Source of the DNA: UBA5704 sp036264355
GTDB lineage: Bacteria; Acidobacteriota; Thermoanaerobaculia; Multivoradales; UBA5704
NCBI GenBank assembly: GCA_036264355.1
Contig: DATARD010000380.1
Coordinates: forward strand, 1-64,000
Reading direction: 5' to 3'
Length of the DNA: 64,000 nt
This document shows positions 26,579-35,250 of this stretch, piece by piece; position 1 is the stretch's first letter, and each line of letters begins with the position of its first letter. The translations under genes and the position numbers were made by a program. The notes beneath the pieces are model-generated. The model saw only the letters and a program-made list of their open reading frames with translations, was not told where the DNA came from and searched no databases.

Positions 26579-26893
26579 CTGTCCGCCGACCTCCTGCCTC
26601 CCATCCCCTCCGGCACCCGGCGTCTCCTTCACGGCTACGACGCGGTCGATGAGGCTGACCTGGCCGATCTGGCACATGGCCGGACGCTGGTGATCGCCCG
26701 TCTGCTCGAGGACGGCGACGGCGCCGATCTCGCCTGGCTCTGCGAAGCCGTGCCGGAAGCGGATCTCGCCGCCTGGCTCGGCCGCCACGGCCGCCGCAAG
26801 CTGTCGCGCCGCAGCCGCGCCTTCTGGCAGGTCGTGCTCGGCGTTCCCACCGTCCCAGGGAACGAAACCGGGAGCGCGCTGTGGCCGCTCTGA
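26579..26893 (+). CDS. DUF6922-like small protein, likely antitoxin of the next gene
   Basis: The translated frame reads through LLHGYDAVDEADLADLAHGRTLVIARLLEDGD and ends KLSRRSRAFWQVVLGV, the pattern of DUF6922-type partners of AbiEii-like nucleotidyltransferases. No ATG, GTG or TTG lies before GTG 26690, which would cut the conserved part in half. CTG at 26579, two bases after the divIVA stop, would give 104 residues and suggests coupled reinitiation; this start is my inference. Its stop lies inside the next gene (13-bp overlap). Antitoxin function is inferred from family and order. Confidence 0.6.
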   Translation: MSADLLPPIPSGTRRLLHGYDAVDEADLADLAHGRTLVIARLLEDGDGADLAWLCEAVPEADLAAWLGRHGRRKLSRRSRAFWQVVLGVPTVPGNETGSALWPL

Positions 26894-27570
26894 CCCTGGC
26901 GCACCTCGAATCGCTCTCGCCGCGCGCCCAGGAGCTGGTGGCCCGCATCGCGCCCTACGCCTGGGCCGAGGAGAGCTACCTCGCCGGCTCCGCGGCCCTC
27001 GCTCTCTACGTCGGCCATCGTCCGGTGCAGGATCTCGACCTGATGACCGGCACCAACCGCCTCACTCCGCCCGACCGCCGCGATCTCCTCGGCGACCTGC
27101 TCGCCCTCGATCCGGCGACCGAGGTGGAGACGGCACGCGACGGCTATCTCTATGCCCGTCTCGCCGGCGGCGTCGGCCTGCGCTTCTTCTACTATCCCTA
27201 TCCGCTGATCGATCCCTTCGAGGATCTTTCCGGCCTCGCGGTCGCCTCGGCGGTCGATCTGGGTCTGATGAAGATCGCCGCCATCATCAGCCGCGGCACC
27301 CGGCGCGACTTCGTGGACCTCTATCTGCTCTGCCGCGAAATCCCGCTCGGCGAGCTGCTGGCCCGCGCCGGCGACAAGTTCGGCCACGTCCGCGACTTCC
27401 CCCTCCAGGCGCTCAAAGGTCTCGCCGACTTCTCGGACGTCGAAGGCGAGCCGATGCCGCGTCTCGCACGTCTCGCACGTCTCGCAACACCGCTCGCCTG
27501 GGAGGACGTCGAAGCCTGGGCCCGGCGCGAGGTGCGCGAGCTCGGGCGGGGGTTGGTGGGATTGGAGTAG
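26881..27570 (+). CDS. AbiEii/MNT-type nucleotidyltransferase (probable toxin)
   Basis: A 229-residue protein with the nucleotidyltransferase core GSAALALYVGHRPVQDLDL, where GS and the DLD pair form the metal site, followed by RRDFVDLYLL, a usual downstream motif of the AbiEii/AbiGii family. These enzymes modify tRNA or proteins with nucleotides and act as toxins in abortive infection. The GTG start overlaps the upstream small gene by 13 bp, which supports a coupled pair. A triplicated ARL repeat sits near residue 200 (LARLARLAT). Toxicity and target are inferred. Confidence 0.78.
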   Translation: MAALTLAHLESLSPRAQELVARIAPYAWAEESYLAGSAALALYVGHRPVQDLDLMTGTNRLTPPDRRDLLGDLLALDPATEVETARDGYLYARLAGGVGLRFFYYPYPLIDPFEDLSGLAVASAVDLGLMKIAAIISRGTRRDFVDLYLLCREIPLGELLARAGDKFGHVRDFPLQALKGLADFSDVEGEPMPRLARLARLATPLAWEDVEAWARREVRELGRGLVGLE

Positions 27571-27583
27571 ACTCCCGGGCGCC

Positions 27584-28861
27584 ATGCTCCTCATCCACAA
27601 CCTCGCCGAGGTGGCGACGCCGCAAGGAACGTCTCCCCGCCGTGGTCCGGAGCAGGGAAAGGTCCTCCGCCTGCGCGGCGCCGAGGTGATGTGCCAGGAT
27701 GGCAAGATCGCTTTTGCCGGCTCGCCCGAGGAGCGCGTCCGCCTTTTCGGAGAGCTGCCGACTGCCGGAGACATGGAACGGCTCGACGGGCGCGGCGGCA
27801 CGCTGATCCCCGGCTTCGTCGATCCTCACACCCATCTCCCCTGGGCCGGCACGCGCGAGGAGGAGTTCGCGGCGCGGCTGGCGGGCACCACCTACCAGGA
27901 AATCGCGGCGAAAGGCGGCGGCATCCTCTCCACCGTGGCCTCCACCCGCCGGGCGAGCGAGGAGGAGCTGGCCGCCAACGTCCTGCGGCGCATGGACCAC
28001 ATGCTCGCCTGCGGCACCACGACCGCCGAGGCGAAGAGCGGCTATGGATTGAATCTCGGCGACGAGCTGAAGCAGCTCCGCGCCATCCGCCGCGCCACGG
28101 CCGAGCATCCGGTCGACCTCATACCCACCCTGCTGGCCGCCCACGAAGTACCGCCAGAGTATCGGGGACCGGACCGCGGGCGGTACATCGACCTGATCTG
28201 CGACGAGATCGTTCCCGCCACGGCGGAGGCCGGGCTCGCCCGCTTCTGCGATGTGTTCTGCGAGCACGGCGTGTTCAGCGCCGAGGAGTCGCGGCGGATC
28301 TTGGAGGCCGGTGTGCGCCACGGCCTCGCGCCGCGCCTGCATGCCGACGAATTCGCCGATTCGGGCGGCGCGGAGCTGGCCGCCGAGCTCGGCGCCCTCT
28401 CCGCGGATCACCTCATGGCGGTCTCCGAGGCAGGCATCGACGCCCTGGCCGGGTCCGGCGTGACGGCGGTCCTCCTGCCCGGCACCAGCTTCTTTCTGAT
28501 GAAGAAGGTCTATGCGCCGGCGCGGCGGCTCGTCCGGGCCGGCGTGCCCGTCGCCCTCGCCACCGACTGCAACCCGGGCTCGTCGCACACCGAATCGATG
28601 CCGATGATCGTGGTGCTCGCCGTGATCCAGCTCGGCTTGACGATCGAGGAGAGCCTGACCGCGGCGACGCTCAACGCGGCATGCAGCCTCGGGCTCGGCG
28701 GCGAGATCGGCTCGATCGAAACCGGCAAAAGGGCCGACCTCGTGCTCCTCGACGCCCCCAACCTCCTGCACCTCGCCTACCACTACGGCGTCAACCCGGT
28801 GGCGGCGGTCATCAAGGAAGGGCGAGTAGCTTTTCGCGCAGCCTCCCGCGGGTTGGCGTAG
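27584..28861 (+). CDS. hutI: Imidazolonepropionase
   Basis: HutI hydrolyses 4-imidazolone-5-propionate to formiminoglutamate, the third step of histidine breakdown, in the cytoplasm. At 425 residues it has a normal length. Amidohydrolase metal ligands are in GFVDPHTHLPWAG, the HEVPPEY segment and RLHADEFADSGGAELA, with the late Asp in ATDCNPGSSHTESM. The AEAKSGYGLN signature is typical for HutI. No hutH, hutU or hutG lies in the window, so the pathway is split or continues elsewhere. Confidence 0.94.
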   Translation: MLLIHNLAEVATPQGTSPRRGPEQGKVLRLRGAEVMCQDGKIAFAGSPEERVRLFGELPTAGDMERLDGRGGTLIPGFVDPHTHLPWAGTREEEFAARLAGTTYQEIAAKGGGILSTVASTRRASEEELAANVLRRMDHMLACGTTTAEAKSGYGLNLGDELKQLRAIRRATAEHPVDLIPTLLAAHEVPPEYRGPDRGRYIDLICDEIVPATAEAGLARFCDVFCEHGVFSAEESRRILEAGVRHGLAPRLHADEFADSGGAELAAELGALSADHLMAVSEAGIDALAGSGVTAVLLPGTSFFLMKKVYAPARRLVRAGVPVALATDCNPGSSHTESMPMIVVLAVIQLGLTIEESLTAATLNAACSLGLGGEIGSIETGKRADLVLLDAPNLLHLAYHYGVNPVAAVIKEGRVAFRAASRGLA

Positions 28862-28895
28862 AATCTGTCCTTCCGGACTTCCTGGTCCAAGCTCC

Positions 28896-29327
28896 ATGCC
28901 AAAACGACTCCTCTCCGCCTGCGCCTTCGTCGCCGTCCTCCTGGCGCTCGACGGGGCAGCCTTGTCTGAAGGCGGAACCTCGCACGCCGAGATCGTCACG
29001 CCGTCGGGCCTGCGCTACATGGACCTGCTGATCGGGCAGGGTCAGGAGGCGACGGACGGCAAGATCGTCGAGGTGCGCTACACCGGCTGGCTGGCGGGCG
29101 GGAAGAAGTTCGATTCGACCGAGAGCTGCGACAAGCCGATGACCTTCCGCATCGGGGCCGGCGACGTCATCAAAGGTCTGGACCAGGGGATCACCGGCAT
29201 GCGCGAGGGGGGGAAACGCCGGTTGGTCATTCCGCCCGACCTCGGCTTCGGCAAGCAGGGCGGCGGCGGCGTGATCCCCCCGAACGCCGTTCTCACCTAT
29301 GATGTCGAGCTGCTGGCTGTCCGCTGA
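28896..29327 (+). CDS. Exported FKBP-type peptidyl-prolyl isomerase
   Basis: A 143-residue protein with a signal peptide (residues 1-24, VAVLLALDGAALS) followed by one FKBP domain: VRYTGWLAGGKKFDSTE, GDVIKGLDQGITGMREGGKRRLVIPPDLGFG and NAVLTYDVELL. It should catalyse proline isomerisation during folding of exported proteins. It lies 22 bp before a cytoplasmic paralogue. Confidence 0.92.
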   Translation: MPKRLLSACAFVAVLLALDGAALSEGGTSHAEIVTPSGLRYMDLLIGQGQEATDGKIVEVRYTGWLAGGKKFDSTESCDKPMTFRIGAGDVIKGLDQGITGMREGGKRRLVIPPDLGFGKQGGGGVIPPNAVLTYDVELLAVR

Positions 29328-29349
29328 ACCCTTTCCAAGGAGAGACCTC

Positions 29350-29703
29350 ATGGCAGAGCCACAAGAGATCACCACGCCATCCGGCCTGAAATACATCGAC
29401 CAGCAGGTCGGCACGGGCGAGGAGGCCAAGGCGGGCAAGACCGTCTCCGTCCACTACACCGGCTGGCTGGAGAACGGCACCAAGTTCGATTCGAGCCACG
29501 ACCGCAAGCAGCCCTTCAGCTTCGCTCTCGGTGCCGGCCAGGTCATCAAAGGCTGGGACGAAGGAGTCCAGGGCATGAAGATCGGCGGCAAGCGCCGGCT
29601 CACCATCCCCGCCAGCATCGGCTACGGAGCCCGCGGCGCCGGCGGCGTCATCCCACCCAACGCCACGCTGATCTTCGAGGTCGAGCTGCTGGGGGTGAAG
29701 TAG
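29350..29703 (+). CDS. Cytoplasmic FKBP-type peptidyl-prolyl isomerase
   Basis: A 117-residue single-domain FKBP without a signal peptide: VHYTGWLENGTKFDSSHDRKQPF, GQVIKGWDEGVQGMKIGGKRRLTIP, GYGARGAGGVIPPNATLIFEVELL. Active-site aromatic residues (Tyr, Phe, Trp, Ile, Tyr) are present. The start at 29350 has an AAGGAG site; a longer frame from 29299 overlaps the preceding gene. The pair with the exported paralogue 22 bp upstream suggests duplication, with one copy adapted to the cytoplasm. Confidence 0.93.
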   Translation: MAEPQEITTPSGLKYIDQQVGTGEEAKAGKTVSVHYTGWLENGTKFDSSHDRKQPFSFALGAGQVIKGWDEGVQGMKIGGKRRLTIPASIGYGARGAGGVIPPNATLIFEVELLGVK

Positions 29704-29716
29704 GAAAGACGCGCCT

Positions 29717-29950
29717 TCAGGCTTCTCCTGCAGCAACCAGGTTGAGAACCTTCGCCTGCACGCCTTCCAGGACTGCATCCCTCAGAAAGGCGCTGGCGTC
29801 GAGGATCTCGATCCCGATGAGCTCACCTTTTTGATTCAGCTCGGCCGTGATGTTCGGGCTCAGCTCGATGCTGTTTGCTTCGGCCTCCTCCGAAAAGACG
29901 AGGTGCAGGATGTCCTCCTGCGAGAAGTACGACATCTTGGGCTTGGTCAT
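29717..29950 (-). CDS. DUF2283 protein (probable antitoxin)
   Basis: A 77-residue protein with the DUF2283 pattern: MSYFSQEDILHLVFSEE, a central strand pair with Asn, and GELIGIEILDAS. It overlaps the upstream DUF4258 gene by the four bases ATGA, so translation is coupled. DUF4258/DUF2283 neighbours are commonly predicted toxin-antitoxin pairs, which I infer here. Confidence 0.8.
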   Translation of the reverse strand: MTKPKMSYFSQEDILHLVFSEEAEANSIELSPNITAELNQKGELIGIEILDASAFLRDAVLEGVQAKVLNLVAAGEA

Positions 29951-30216
29951 GGCTTGAATCTCCCCGTCTTCAGACGGAGGTTGATCTGTTGACGGGTCGT
30001 GGCGTGGACCGTGACGGGCGTCAGGGTCTCGCCTTCCTGCTCGTACGGGATCACGACCAGATGACTGCCATCGCGTCCCACGGCCACCATCCGCTGGGTG
30101 GCGATGTCAAAGTACCGCTCCTCGGAATAGAGGACGATCCCTTCGACGGCGGCCGGAGAGAACCCCCGCAGATGTGCCCGGTGCTGCAGATAGTCCGTCC
30201 ACACGACCTTGCCCAT
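29947..30216 (-). CDS. DUF4258 protein (probable RNase-like toxin)
   Basis: An 89-residue protein with the DUF4258 pattern: a short helix with YLQHRAHLRGFS, then SEERYFDIATQRMVAVGR, HLVVIPYEQEG and TVHATTRQQINLRLKTGRF. The late HATTRQQI segment resembles BrnT/RelE-like folds. The gene is first in the pair, with the DUF2283 gene overlapping its stop. Toxicity is inferred. Confidence 0.72.
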   Translation of the reverse strand: MGKVVWTDYLQHRAHLRGFSPAAVEGIVLYSEERYFDIATQRMVAVGRDGSHLVVIPYEQEGETLTPVTVHATTRQQINLRLKTGRFKP

Positions 30217-30242
30217 CCGTCGCTCCCCAAGAGATTGTAGTC

Positions 30243-31085
30243 CTACAACCGCGAAAACCGCGTCAGCTCAATCCCCGCCTCCCGCAGCATCCCCGGGACG
30301 CGGGGATCGCACAAGGCCGCCGTTTCGGCGTCCCAGTCATAGTCCCAGTCGTAGTCCGCGGCGAGGTCGGCGTCTCCGCGACCGGGATGGCAGACCAGCT
30401 CGTTCGTGCCGGCGGCTCCGGCCAGGGCGCGGCGCAGGCGGTCGACGGTCAGGTGGCCGGCGCCGGCGACTCCGAGCGTCCGCTCGACAGCTTCGAGATG
30501 GTTGTTGGCTCCCAGGCGCCGGCGTGCTCTCCGGCCGAAGTGGTTGAGCACGGCGAGCTGGGCGGAGCGCGCGGACCAGCCGCCGGGTGCCGGCTCGCAG
30601 GGGATGCGGATGAAGCGGATGCCGTGCTCCTCGGCCAGCCGCATCACGATGTCGAAAATCCGTGGCAGCACGTGCAGGTGCTGGTGCGCGTTGGCGTGCA
30701 CCACCGGCAGACCCGTGGCGCTCAGGCGCTCGATCTGGAGACGCAGCTCGGCTTCGATCTCTGCCAGGGCGAGACCGCCGGCGAGAAACCGCCGCGCCAG
30801 GGCCGGATAGCCGGAGAGCAGCGCGCCGTCGCGGCCGAGGAGCGAGGGGATGCGCTCCGGCGGCGACAGCGGCCGTTCGCCCACCAGGGTCAGGTGGATT
30901 CCAACGTCCACATCACTCAGATCACCCGGACGGTCGCGGAGGAGCTCGACGGCGGGCTCGAATGCGCGGCCGACCGCGGCGACGCTCACCGCGGTGACGA
31001 TCCCCGCGTCGCAGGCCGCGAGGGCGCCGCGGGTCATGCCGGGATGGAGGCCGACATCGTCGGCCGTGACGACGAGCTTTTTCAA
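30243..31085 (-). CDS. ChbG/HpnK-family carbohydrate deacetylase (YdjC-like)
   Basis: These metal enzymes remove acetyl groups from chito-oligosaccharides, and HpnK-type members are linked to hopanoid or glycolipid work. The motifs present are VVTADDVGLHPGMTRGALA (metal Asp pair), VDVGIHLTLVGERPL, VVHANAHQHLHVLP (metal His pair) and NELVCHPGRGD. The length of 280 residues is normal. The start is a TTG whose last two bases overlap the TGA of the glycosyltransferase gene (TTGA), giving coupled translation. Both genes and the GT39-like gene form one minus-strand operon that probably builds an envelope glycolipid. Confidence 0.88.
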   Translation of the reverse strand: MKKLVVTADDVGLHPGMTRGALAACDAGIVTAVSVAAVGRAFEPAVELLRDRPGDLSDVDVGIHLTLVGERPLSPPERIPSLLGRDGALLSGYPALARRFLAGGLALAEIEAELRLQIERLSATGLPVVHANAHQHLHVLPRIFDIVMRLAEEHGIRFIRIPCEPAPGGWSARSAQLAVLNHFGRRARRRLGANNHLEAVERTLGVAGAGHLTVDRLRRALAGAAGTNELVCHPGRGDADLAADYDWDYDWDAETAALCDPRVPGMLREAGIELTRFSRL

Positions 31086-31897
31086 GGAGCGGTTGCGGAG
31101 GCCCCCGCGGCCACGGAATACGCGTCGCCAGGAGGAGGCTCGGACGACTCCTCGGCGGGCGGGTCCTGCCGGCGGCGCGGATGGCGCATCTCCGGATACA
31201 GGCGGATCAGCTCGCGGAGGATCTTGAAGATCACCGACGGCGAGGAGAGCGTCGACTCGCCGCGGCTGCGCGGGAAGTAGTCCAGACCGAGCTGCTGGAT
31301 CACGAAGCCCAGGTTCTTCGCCTTGACGATCAGCTCGGCGTCGATCAGCGAGCCTTCGGAGCGCAGCTCCACCGCCTCCAGCACCTCGCGGCGCAGGAGC
31401 TTGAAGGAGAAGTTGATATCGCGGTGCGGCCAGCCGAAGAGGACGCCGATCAGCGAGTTGTAGAGATAGGAATAGACCGTGCGGCGCAGTCCCTCGGCCG
31501 TCCGGTCGAGCCGGTAGCCGGCGATCACGTCCGCCCGGGTGACCTCGAGGGCGCGGATCGCCGGACCGATGACGTTGGGATCGAACGGCAGGTCGGCGTC
31601 CATGTAGACCACCAGGTCCTTGCGGGCCGCCGCGAAGCCGGTCTTGAGCGAGCCGCCGAGCTTGCGGTTCACCTCGTGGCGCAGCATGCGGATGCGCGGA
31701 TTTTGCTCCGCGAGGCGGCTGACGATCGCCGGCGAGCGGTCGGTCGAGGCGTCGTCGACGATGACGATCTCGTAGTCGCCGCCGTAGAGCTCCAGCGCCG
31801 AGACGCCACAGGCGATGGCGTGCTCGATGTTGTCCTGCTCGTTGAACATCGGGATCACGAGCGAGACCGACAGGGATCTGGTTTCCAGGTTCGACAT
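31082..31897 (-). CDS. Glycosyltransferase family 2 (polyprenyl-phosphate sugar transferase type)
   Basis: A 271-residue GT2 enzyme: SLVIPMFNEQDNIEHAI, YEIVIVDDASTDRSPAIV, VVYMDADLPFDPNVI (metal DAD) and RDINFSFKLLRREVLE. The layout matches dolichol-/polyprenyl-phosphate mannose synthases, which load a lipid carrier for membrane glycosyltransferases. There is no C-terminal membrane pair, and the tail is charged and Pro-rich. The neighbouring GT39-like membrane protein would be the natural user of its lipid-linked sugar. The donor sugar is unknown. Confidence 0.9.
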   Translation of the reverse strand: MSNLETRSLSVSLVIPMFNEQDNIEHAIACGVSALELYGGDYEIVIVDDASTDRSPAIVSRLAEQNPRIRMLRHEVNRKLGGSLKTGFAAARKDLVVYMDADLPFDPNVIGPAIRALEVTRADVIAGYRLDRTAEGLRRTVYSYLYNSLIGVLFGWPHRDINFSFKLLRREVLEAVELRSEGSLIDAELIVKAKNLGFVIQQLGLDYFPRSRGESTLSSPSVIFKILRELIRLYPEMRHPRRRQDPPAEESSEPPPGDAYSVAAGASATAP

Positions 31898-31907
31898 GAT
31901 TCATCCC

Positions 31908-33722
31908 TCAGGGAGCTTTTCTCTCCGCTCCCAAGAGCTGGACCGCCAGACGCCGGCGGTCGGGCCCCAACCCTGCTTCAGCCGGCACGAACGACACCGG
32001 CGATCGGAACGATACTTCGACCGGCTCTCCCGCCCGCACCGGCAGATCGACGGTCCGCCGCTCTCCCCGTGGAACGGTGACGGTCTCCGCGGCGCCGCCG
32101 TCCACGGCGACGGTCACCGCCACCGCCGCCACCGGCGCGTGTCCCGGCAGGCCGAGCGTCACGGCAACCCGGCTGCCGGGAGGCGAAAGACGAATCGCCG
32201 CGTCCGGTCCCAGCCAGCGCCAGAGCGGCTGGCGGAGGCTCGGCTCGAAGGCGTAGACGCCGCGCAGCGGCACATACCACCGATCCGGCGGGATCGGGCT
32301 CAGAGAGACAACTCTAAGATGTCCGCGGCTCAGTTTGCCATAGGCGTCGCTTTCGGGCCAGAGAAATCTCATCGTGCCGGGCCAGAGGCTCTCGCCGTCG
32401 CCGAGCAGGAAGTCCGGCCGCACCAGCCGGTTCTCGGGCTCCCGCTGGAGACCGGGATCGGCGGGGATGCGTAGGTACTTCCGGAGCAGGTAGGAGGCAT
32501 GGGGAGCAAGCTCCGCCTCGACGACGAGGACCGCGGTCTTGGGCAGCGAACGGTCGATCCAGCGCGCCGCCTGCACCGGCGGTGAATCCATCGTGGCGCG
32601 CATCGCCAGGAATGGCTCGGTGTAGACGATGAATCCGGCGGCGAGCAGAGCCGCGGCCGGCCAGACGGCGAACGGCATCCACGGCCGGTGGATCCGGCGT
32701 ACCAGAGCGTCACATCCGACCGCCGCCGCGAAGGCCACTCCCAGGAGAGAAGGAAGGGCATAGCGGACGGCGTCGAACGGGTTCATCACCAGGAGCGCGA
32801 AGACGAGATCGACCGCGCACAGGACCGCGAGAGGCAGCGCGCCGATCCGCCGCGTCGCGGCCAGCGCGACAGCTCCGGCGGCGGCGAGCGCGAGCACCGG
32901 GAACGACGTCCACCGCGTCCCCCACGGGTGAGCGAGGAAACGCGTCGCCACCTGGAGCGCGCCGCCACCGGCCCGCGGCGCGCCGGCGTCGTATTGCGCC
33001 ACCAGGCCGGCCTGCTTGCCGAGGAACGGCAGAAGTCCGGCCGGCCCGCCGACTGCGACGACGAGCGGCACGAACCAGAGGAGCGACACGGCGCCGAATG
33101 CACCCAGCCCCACAACCATCCACCGGGGCCTGGCCGGCCAGAGCGCCACCGCCAGCATCGGCAGCACGGCGAGAGCGAGCTGCGGCCGGCACCCCACCGC
33201 CGCGGAGGCCGCGGCGCCGAGCGCCAGAGCCGGCCCCGGCGACGCGCTCTCCCGCAGGCGCGCCGCGGCGGCCAGAGCCAGGGAGAGGAACATCAGAGCC
33301 GGCGGGTCCGACAGGGGCAGCGGCCCATAGATCAGCATGGCGGGAGACAGATGAAAGAGGATGGCACCGGCCACCGCCACCCGTTCCGAGCCGCCGATCC
33401 GCCGGAAGGCGTCGACCAGCGCGAGATAGCCGATCAGGGACGAGATCACACTCAGCGTCACCAGACTGACGAACGGATCGTGGAGGAGAAGATTGAGCAG
33501 CTTGCCGAGACCGATGAGCAGCGGATAGCCCGGCGGGTGCGGCTGGTGATGGAGCGGATCGAACCGCTCGATCCCCTTGACGAAGAGAACCTCGTCGCCC
33601 TCCCAGAGACTGCGCGGCACCGTCAGGACACGCGCCGCCGCCACCGCCCCGAAGCCGAGCAGGAGGGAGGGAGACAGCCACCGCGAACGGGTGACCGGCA
33701 AGTCGGGTGTCACCGGCATCAT
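31908..33722 (-). CDS. GT39-like membrane glycosyltransferase
   Basis: A protein of about 604 residues with roughly ten hydrophobic segments in the first 430 residues and a soluble beta-rich C-terminal domain. The first periplasmic loop holds LWEGDEVLFVKGIERFDPLHHQPHPPGYPLLI, where the Glu-Asp pair and HPPGYPL match the DxD-like and substrate motifs of PMT/ArnT-type GT-C enzymes. These transfer a sugar from a polyprenyl phosphate to a protein or lipid. The ATG pair 33722/33719 is the best start. A TATAAT box lies about 20-25 bp upstream on the minus strand. It heads the operon with the GT2 and ChbG genes. Confidence 0.78.
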   Translation of the reverse strand: MMPVTPDLPVTRSRWLSPSLLLGFGAVAAARVLTVPRSLWEGDEVLFVKGIERFDPLHHQPHPPGYPLLIGLGKLLNLLLHDPFVSLVTLSVISSLIGYLALVDAFRRIGGSERVAVAGAILFHLSPAMLIYGPLPLSDPPALMFLSLALAAAARLRESASPGPALALGAAASAAVGCRPQLALAVLPMLAVALWPARPRWMVVGLGAFGAVSLLWFVPLVVAVGGPAGLLPFLGKQAGLVAQYDAGAPRAGGGALQVATRFLAHPWGTRWTSFPVLALAAAGAVALAATRRIGALPLAVLCAVDLVFALLVMNPFDAVRYALPSLLGVAFAAAVGCDALVRRIHRPWMPFAVWPAAALLAAGFIVYTEPFLAMRATMDSPPVQAARWIDRSLPKTAVLVVEAELAPHASYLLRKYLRIPADPGLQREPENRLVRPDFLLGDGESLWPGTMRFLWPESDAYGKLSRGHLRVVSLSPIPPDRWYVPLRGVYAFEPSLRQPLWRWLGPDAAIRLSPPGSRVAVTLGLPGHAPVAAVAVTVAVDGGAAETVTVPRGERRTVDLPVRAGEPVEVSFRSPVSFVPAEAGLGPDRRRLAVQLLGAERKAP

Positions 33723-33769
33723 GTCCAACACGAGGGCCAGGATTATATCCTGCCGCCGTGGTGTCACCC

Positions 33770-34450
33770 ATGGAAATGCCGGATTTTTCTGTCGCCCTCT
33801 CTCTGGTCCGGCGTACCTATGCCGATTTGGCACCCTCCGTCCGCGCGCACGCCGTCGGCCGTTTCCTCACCTGCCCCTTCCTCCGCGTGCTCGCCGCCGT
33901 GCCCTCCGGAGCGCATCTCCTCGACCTCGGCGCCGGCCATGGCACCTTCGCCCGCCTCGCCGTCGAGTGGGCCGCCGCGAAAGCGGTCGCCGTCGAGCCG
34001 GACGCCCGCAAGGTCTTCGCGACCTATCGTCACCCGCGGGTGCATTTCGTCGCCGGCTACGCCGACGCCGTCGCCGGCACCTTCGACGCCGTGAGCCTTC
34101 TCGACGTCCTCTATCGCATCCCCCTCGCCGGCTGGGACCCGCTCCTCCGCCACGCCTTCGACCGCCTGCAGCCGGGAGGTCTCCTGCTGCTCAAGGAGAT
34201 CGATCCCGGCCATCGCCTGAAAGCGCTCTGGAACCGCACCCAGGAAAAAGTCGCCGACCTCCTCGGCATGACCCTCGGCGAAGCCTTCACCTACGAGACC
34301 CGGGAGCAGATGCAAAAACGGCTGGAGCGGATCGGCTTCGAGGCGTTCACAGCCGAGGACGTGGGCGCGGGATATCCGCACGCCCACGTCCTGTACACGG
34401 CCCGGCGGCCGGCAGGTCAGGAAGCGATCCGCACCGGCTCGGCGTGGTAG
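33770..34450 (+). CDS. Class I SAM-dependent methyltransferase
   Basis: A 226-residue protein with a Rossmann methyltransferase core: HLLDLGAGHGTFARLA (SAM motif I), VAVEPDARK (motif II), FDAVSLLDVLYRIP (motif III/post) and FDRLQPGGLLLLKEID. The substrate is unknown. The start ATG 33770 lies 47 bp from the divergent GT39-like gene, so a glycolipid or polyketide-like substrate would fit the context, but this is speculation. Its last 34 bp overlap the convergent thiol dioxygenase gene. Confidence 0.85.
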   Translation: MEMPDFSVALSLVRRTYADLAPSVRAHAVGRFLTCPFLRVLAAVPSGAHLLDLGAGHGTFARLAVEWAAAKAVAVEPDARKVFATYRHPRVHFVAGYADAVAGTFDAVSLLDVLYRIPLAGWDPLLRHAFDRLQPGGLLLLKEIDPGHRLKALWNRTQEKVADLLGMTLGEAFTYETREQMQKRLERIGFEAFTAEDVGAGYPHAHVLYTARRPAGQEAIRTGSAW

Positions 34451-34998
34451 ACCGGCAGGTCGTAGCACCGGCGGATGCTCGAGCCGAGCTTGCGGACGTC
34501 GGCGCCGTAGATGTGCAGGGAGATCGCCATGCCCGGTCCCGGATTGCTGACCACGTGGATGTCACCCGGCGGGTTGAGGGTCGCGATGGTTCCGACCTGG
34601 TTGAAAGAGGTGCCGGTGGCGAGCAGATACTCGTCCGGATATCCGTCGCGGACGGTGATGTCCCGCTCGTAGTGATCCTCCTGCTCACACCCCTCGTGCA
34701 GGCCGACCACGCACCAGCTCACATGATCGTGGATCGGCGTCGCCTGGCCCGGCAGCCAGACCAGGGCGACGAGCGAATAGCTGCCGTCGTCGGCGACGTG
34801 CAGGATGTGCTGCCGGTAGCGCGTCGGATCCGCCTCGCGCTGTGCCGGCTCCAGCAGCCCCGGGCGGCCCAGGAACGGCCGGAGCACCTCGCCCACCCGT
34901 TCGGCCAACCGCTTCGTATCCCGTTCCCGGGCCATCACGGCGTCCACGCGCCGGATCAAGTCATTGAGAAGTCCACTCTTCCGCTCTCTCGTCTCCAT
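34417..34998 (-). CDS. Cysteine/3-mercaptopropionate dioxygenase-family cupin
   Basis: A 193-residue cupin of the cysteine dioxygenase family, which oxidises a thiol to a sulfinate with non-haem iron. Iron ligands are two His in TPIHDHVSWCVVG and the later His in GDIHVVSNPG. A Cys follows the HDH motif by four residues, one position off the usual cross-link Cys of animal enzymes, so either cysteine or 3-mercaptopropionate may be the substrate. The start at 34998 has a GAGGAG site. It overlaps the convergent methyltransferase by 34 bp, an unusual tail-to-tail overlap. Confidence 0.82.
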   Translation of the reverse strand: METRERKSGLLNDLIRRVDAVMARERDTKRLAERVGEVLRPFLGRPGLLEPAQREADPTRYRQHILHVADDGSYSLVALVWLPGQATPIHDHVSWCVVGLHEGCEQEDHYERDITVRDGYPDEYLLATGTSFNQVGTIATLNPPGDIHVVSNPGPGMAISLHIYGADVRKLGSSIRRCYDLPVYHAEPVRIAS

Positions 34999-35143
34999 GG
35001 CTGCTCCTCTCGTCGGCTCGGCCCAGGCGCCCAGCGCCAGGGCCACTGCAAGCCAGCTTAAGGAGACGAGGTGAGATTGTCGGTTCCAGAGACGTTATAT
35101 TTTTGCGACCGGAGATCTCGGCAGATGGAAGACGGAAAAAGGG

Positions 35144-35197
35144 TGGGGCCGGGGGAAGGGCTGGTCCGGACCCTTCGAGGCGAGACTCCCGGCCCAC
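35144..35197 (-). terminator. Second hairpin after the AAA-DUF4143 gene
   Basis: GGGCCGGG (35146-35153) pairs with CCCGGCCC (35188-35195). On the minus strand it is followed by a short U-run from GGAAAAAGG (35134-35142). It resembles the first hairpin downstream of the same gene and may be a back-up terminator. Confidence 0.5.
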
Positions 35198-35250
35198 GCT
35201 CAGTGAGACACGGTCCGTCCGGTTTTGTTGAGAGAGGGAGAGAAAAAAGT

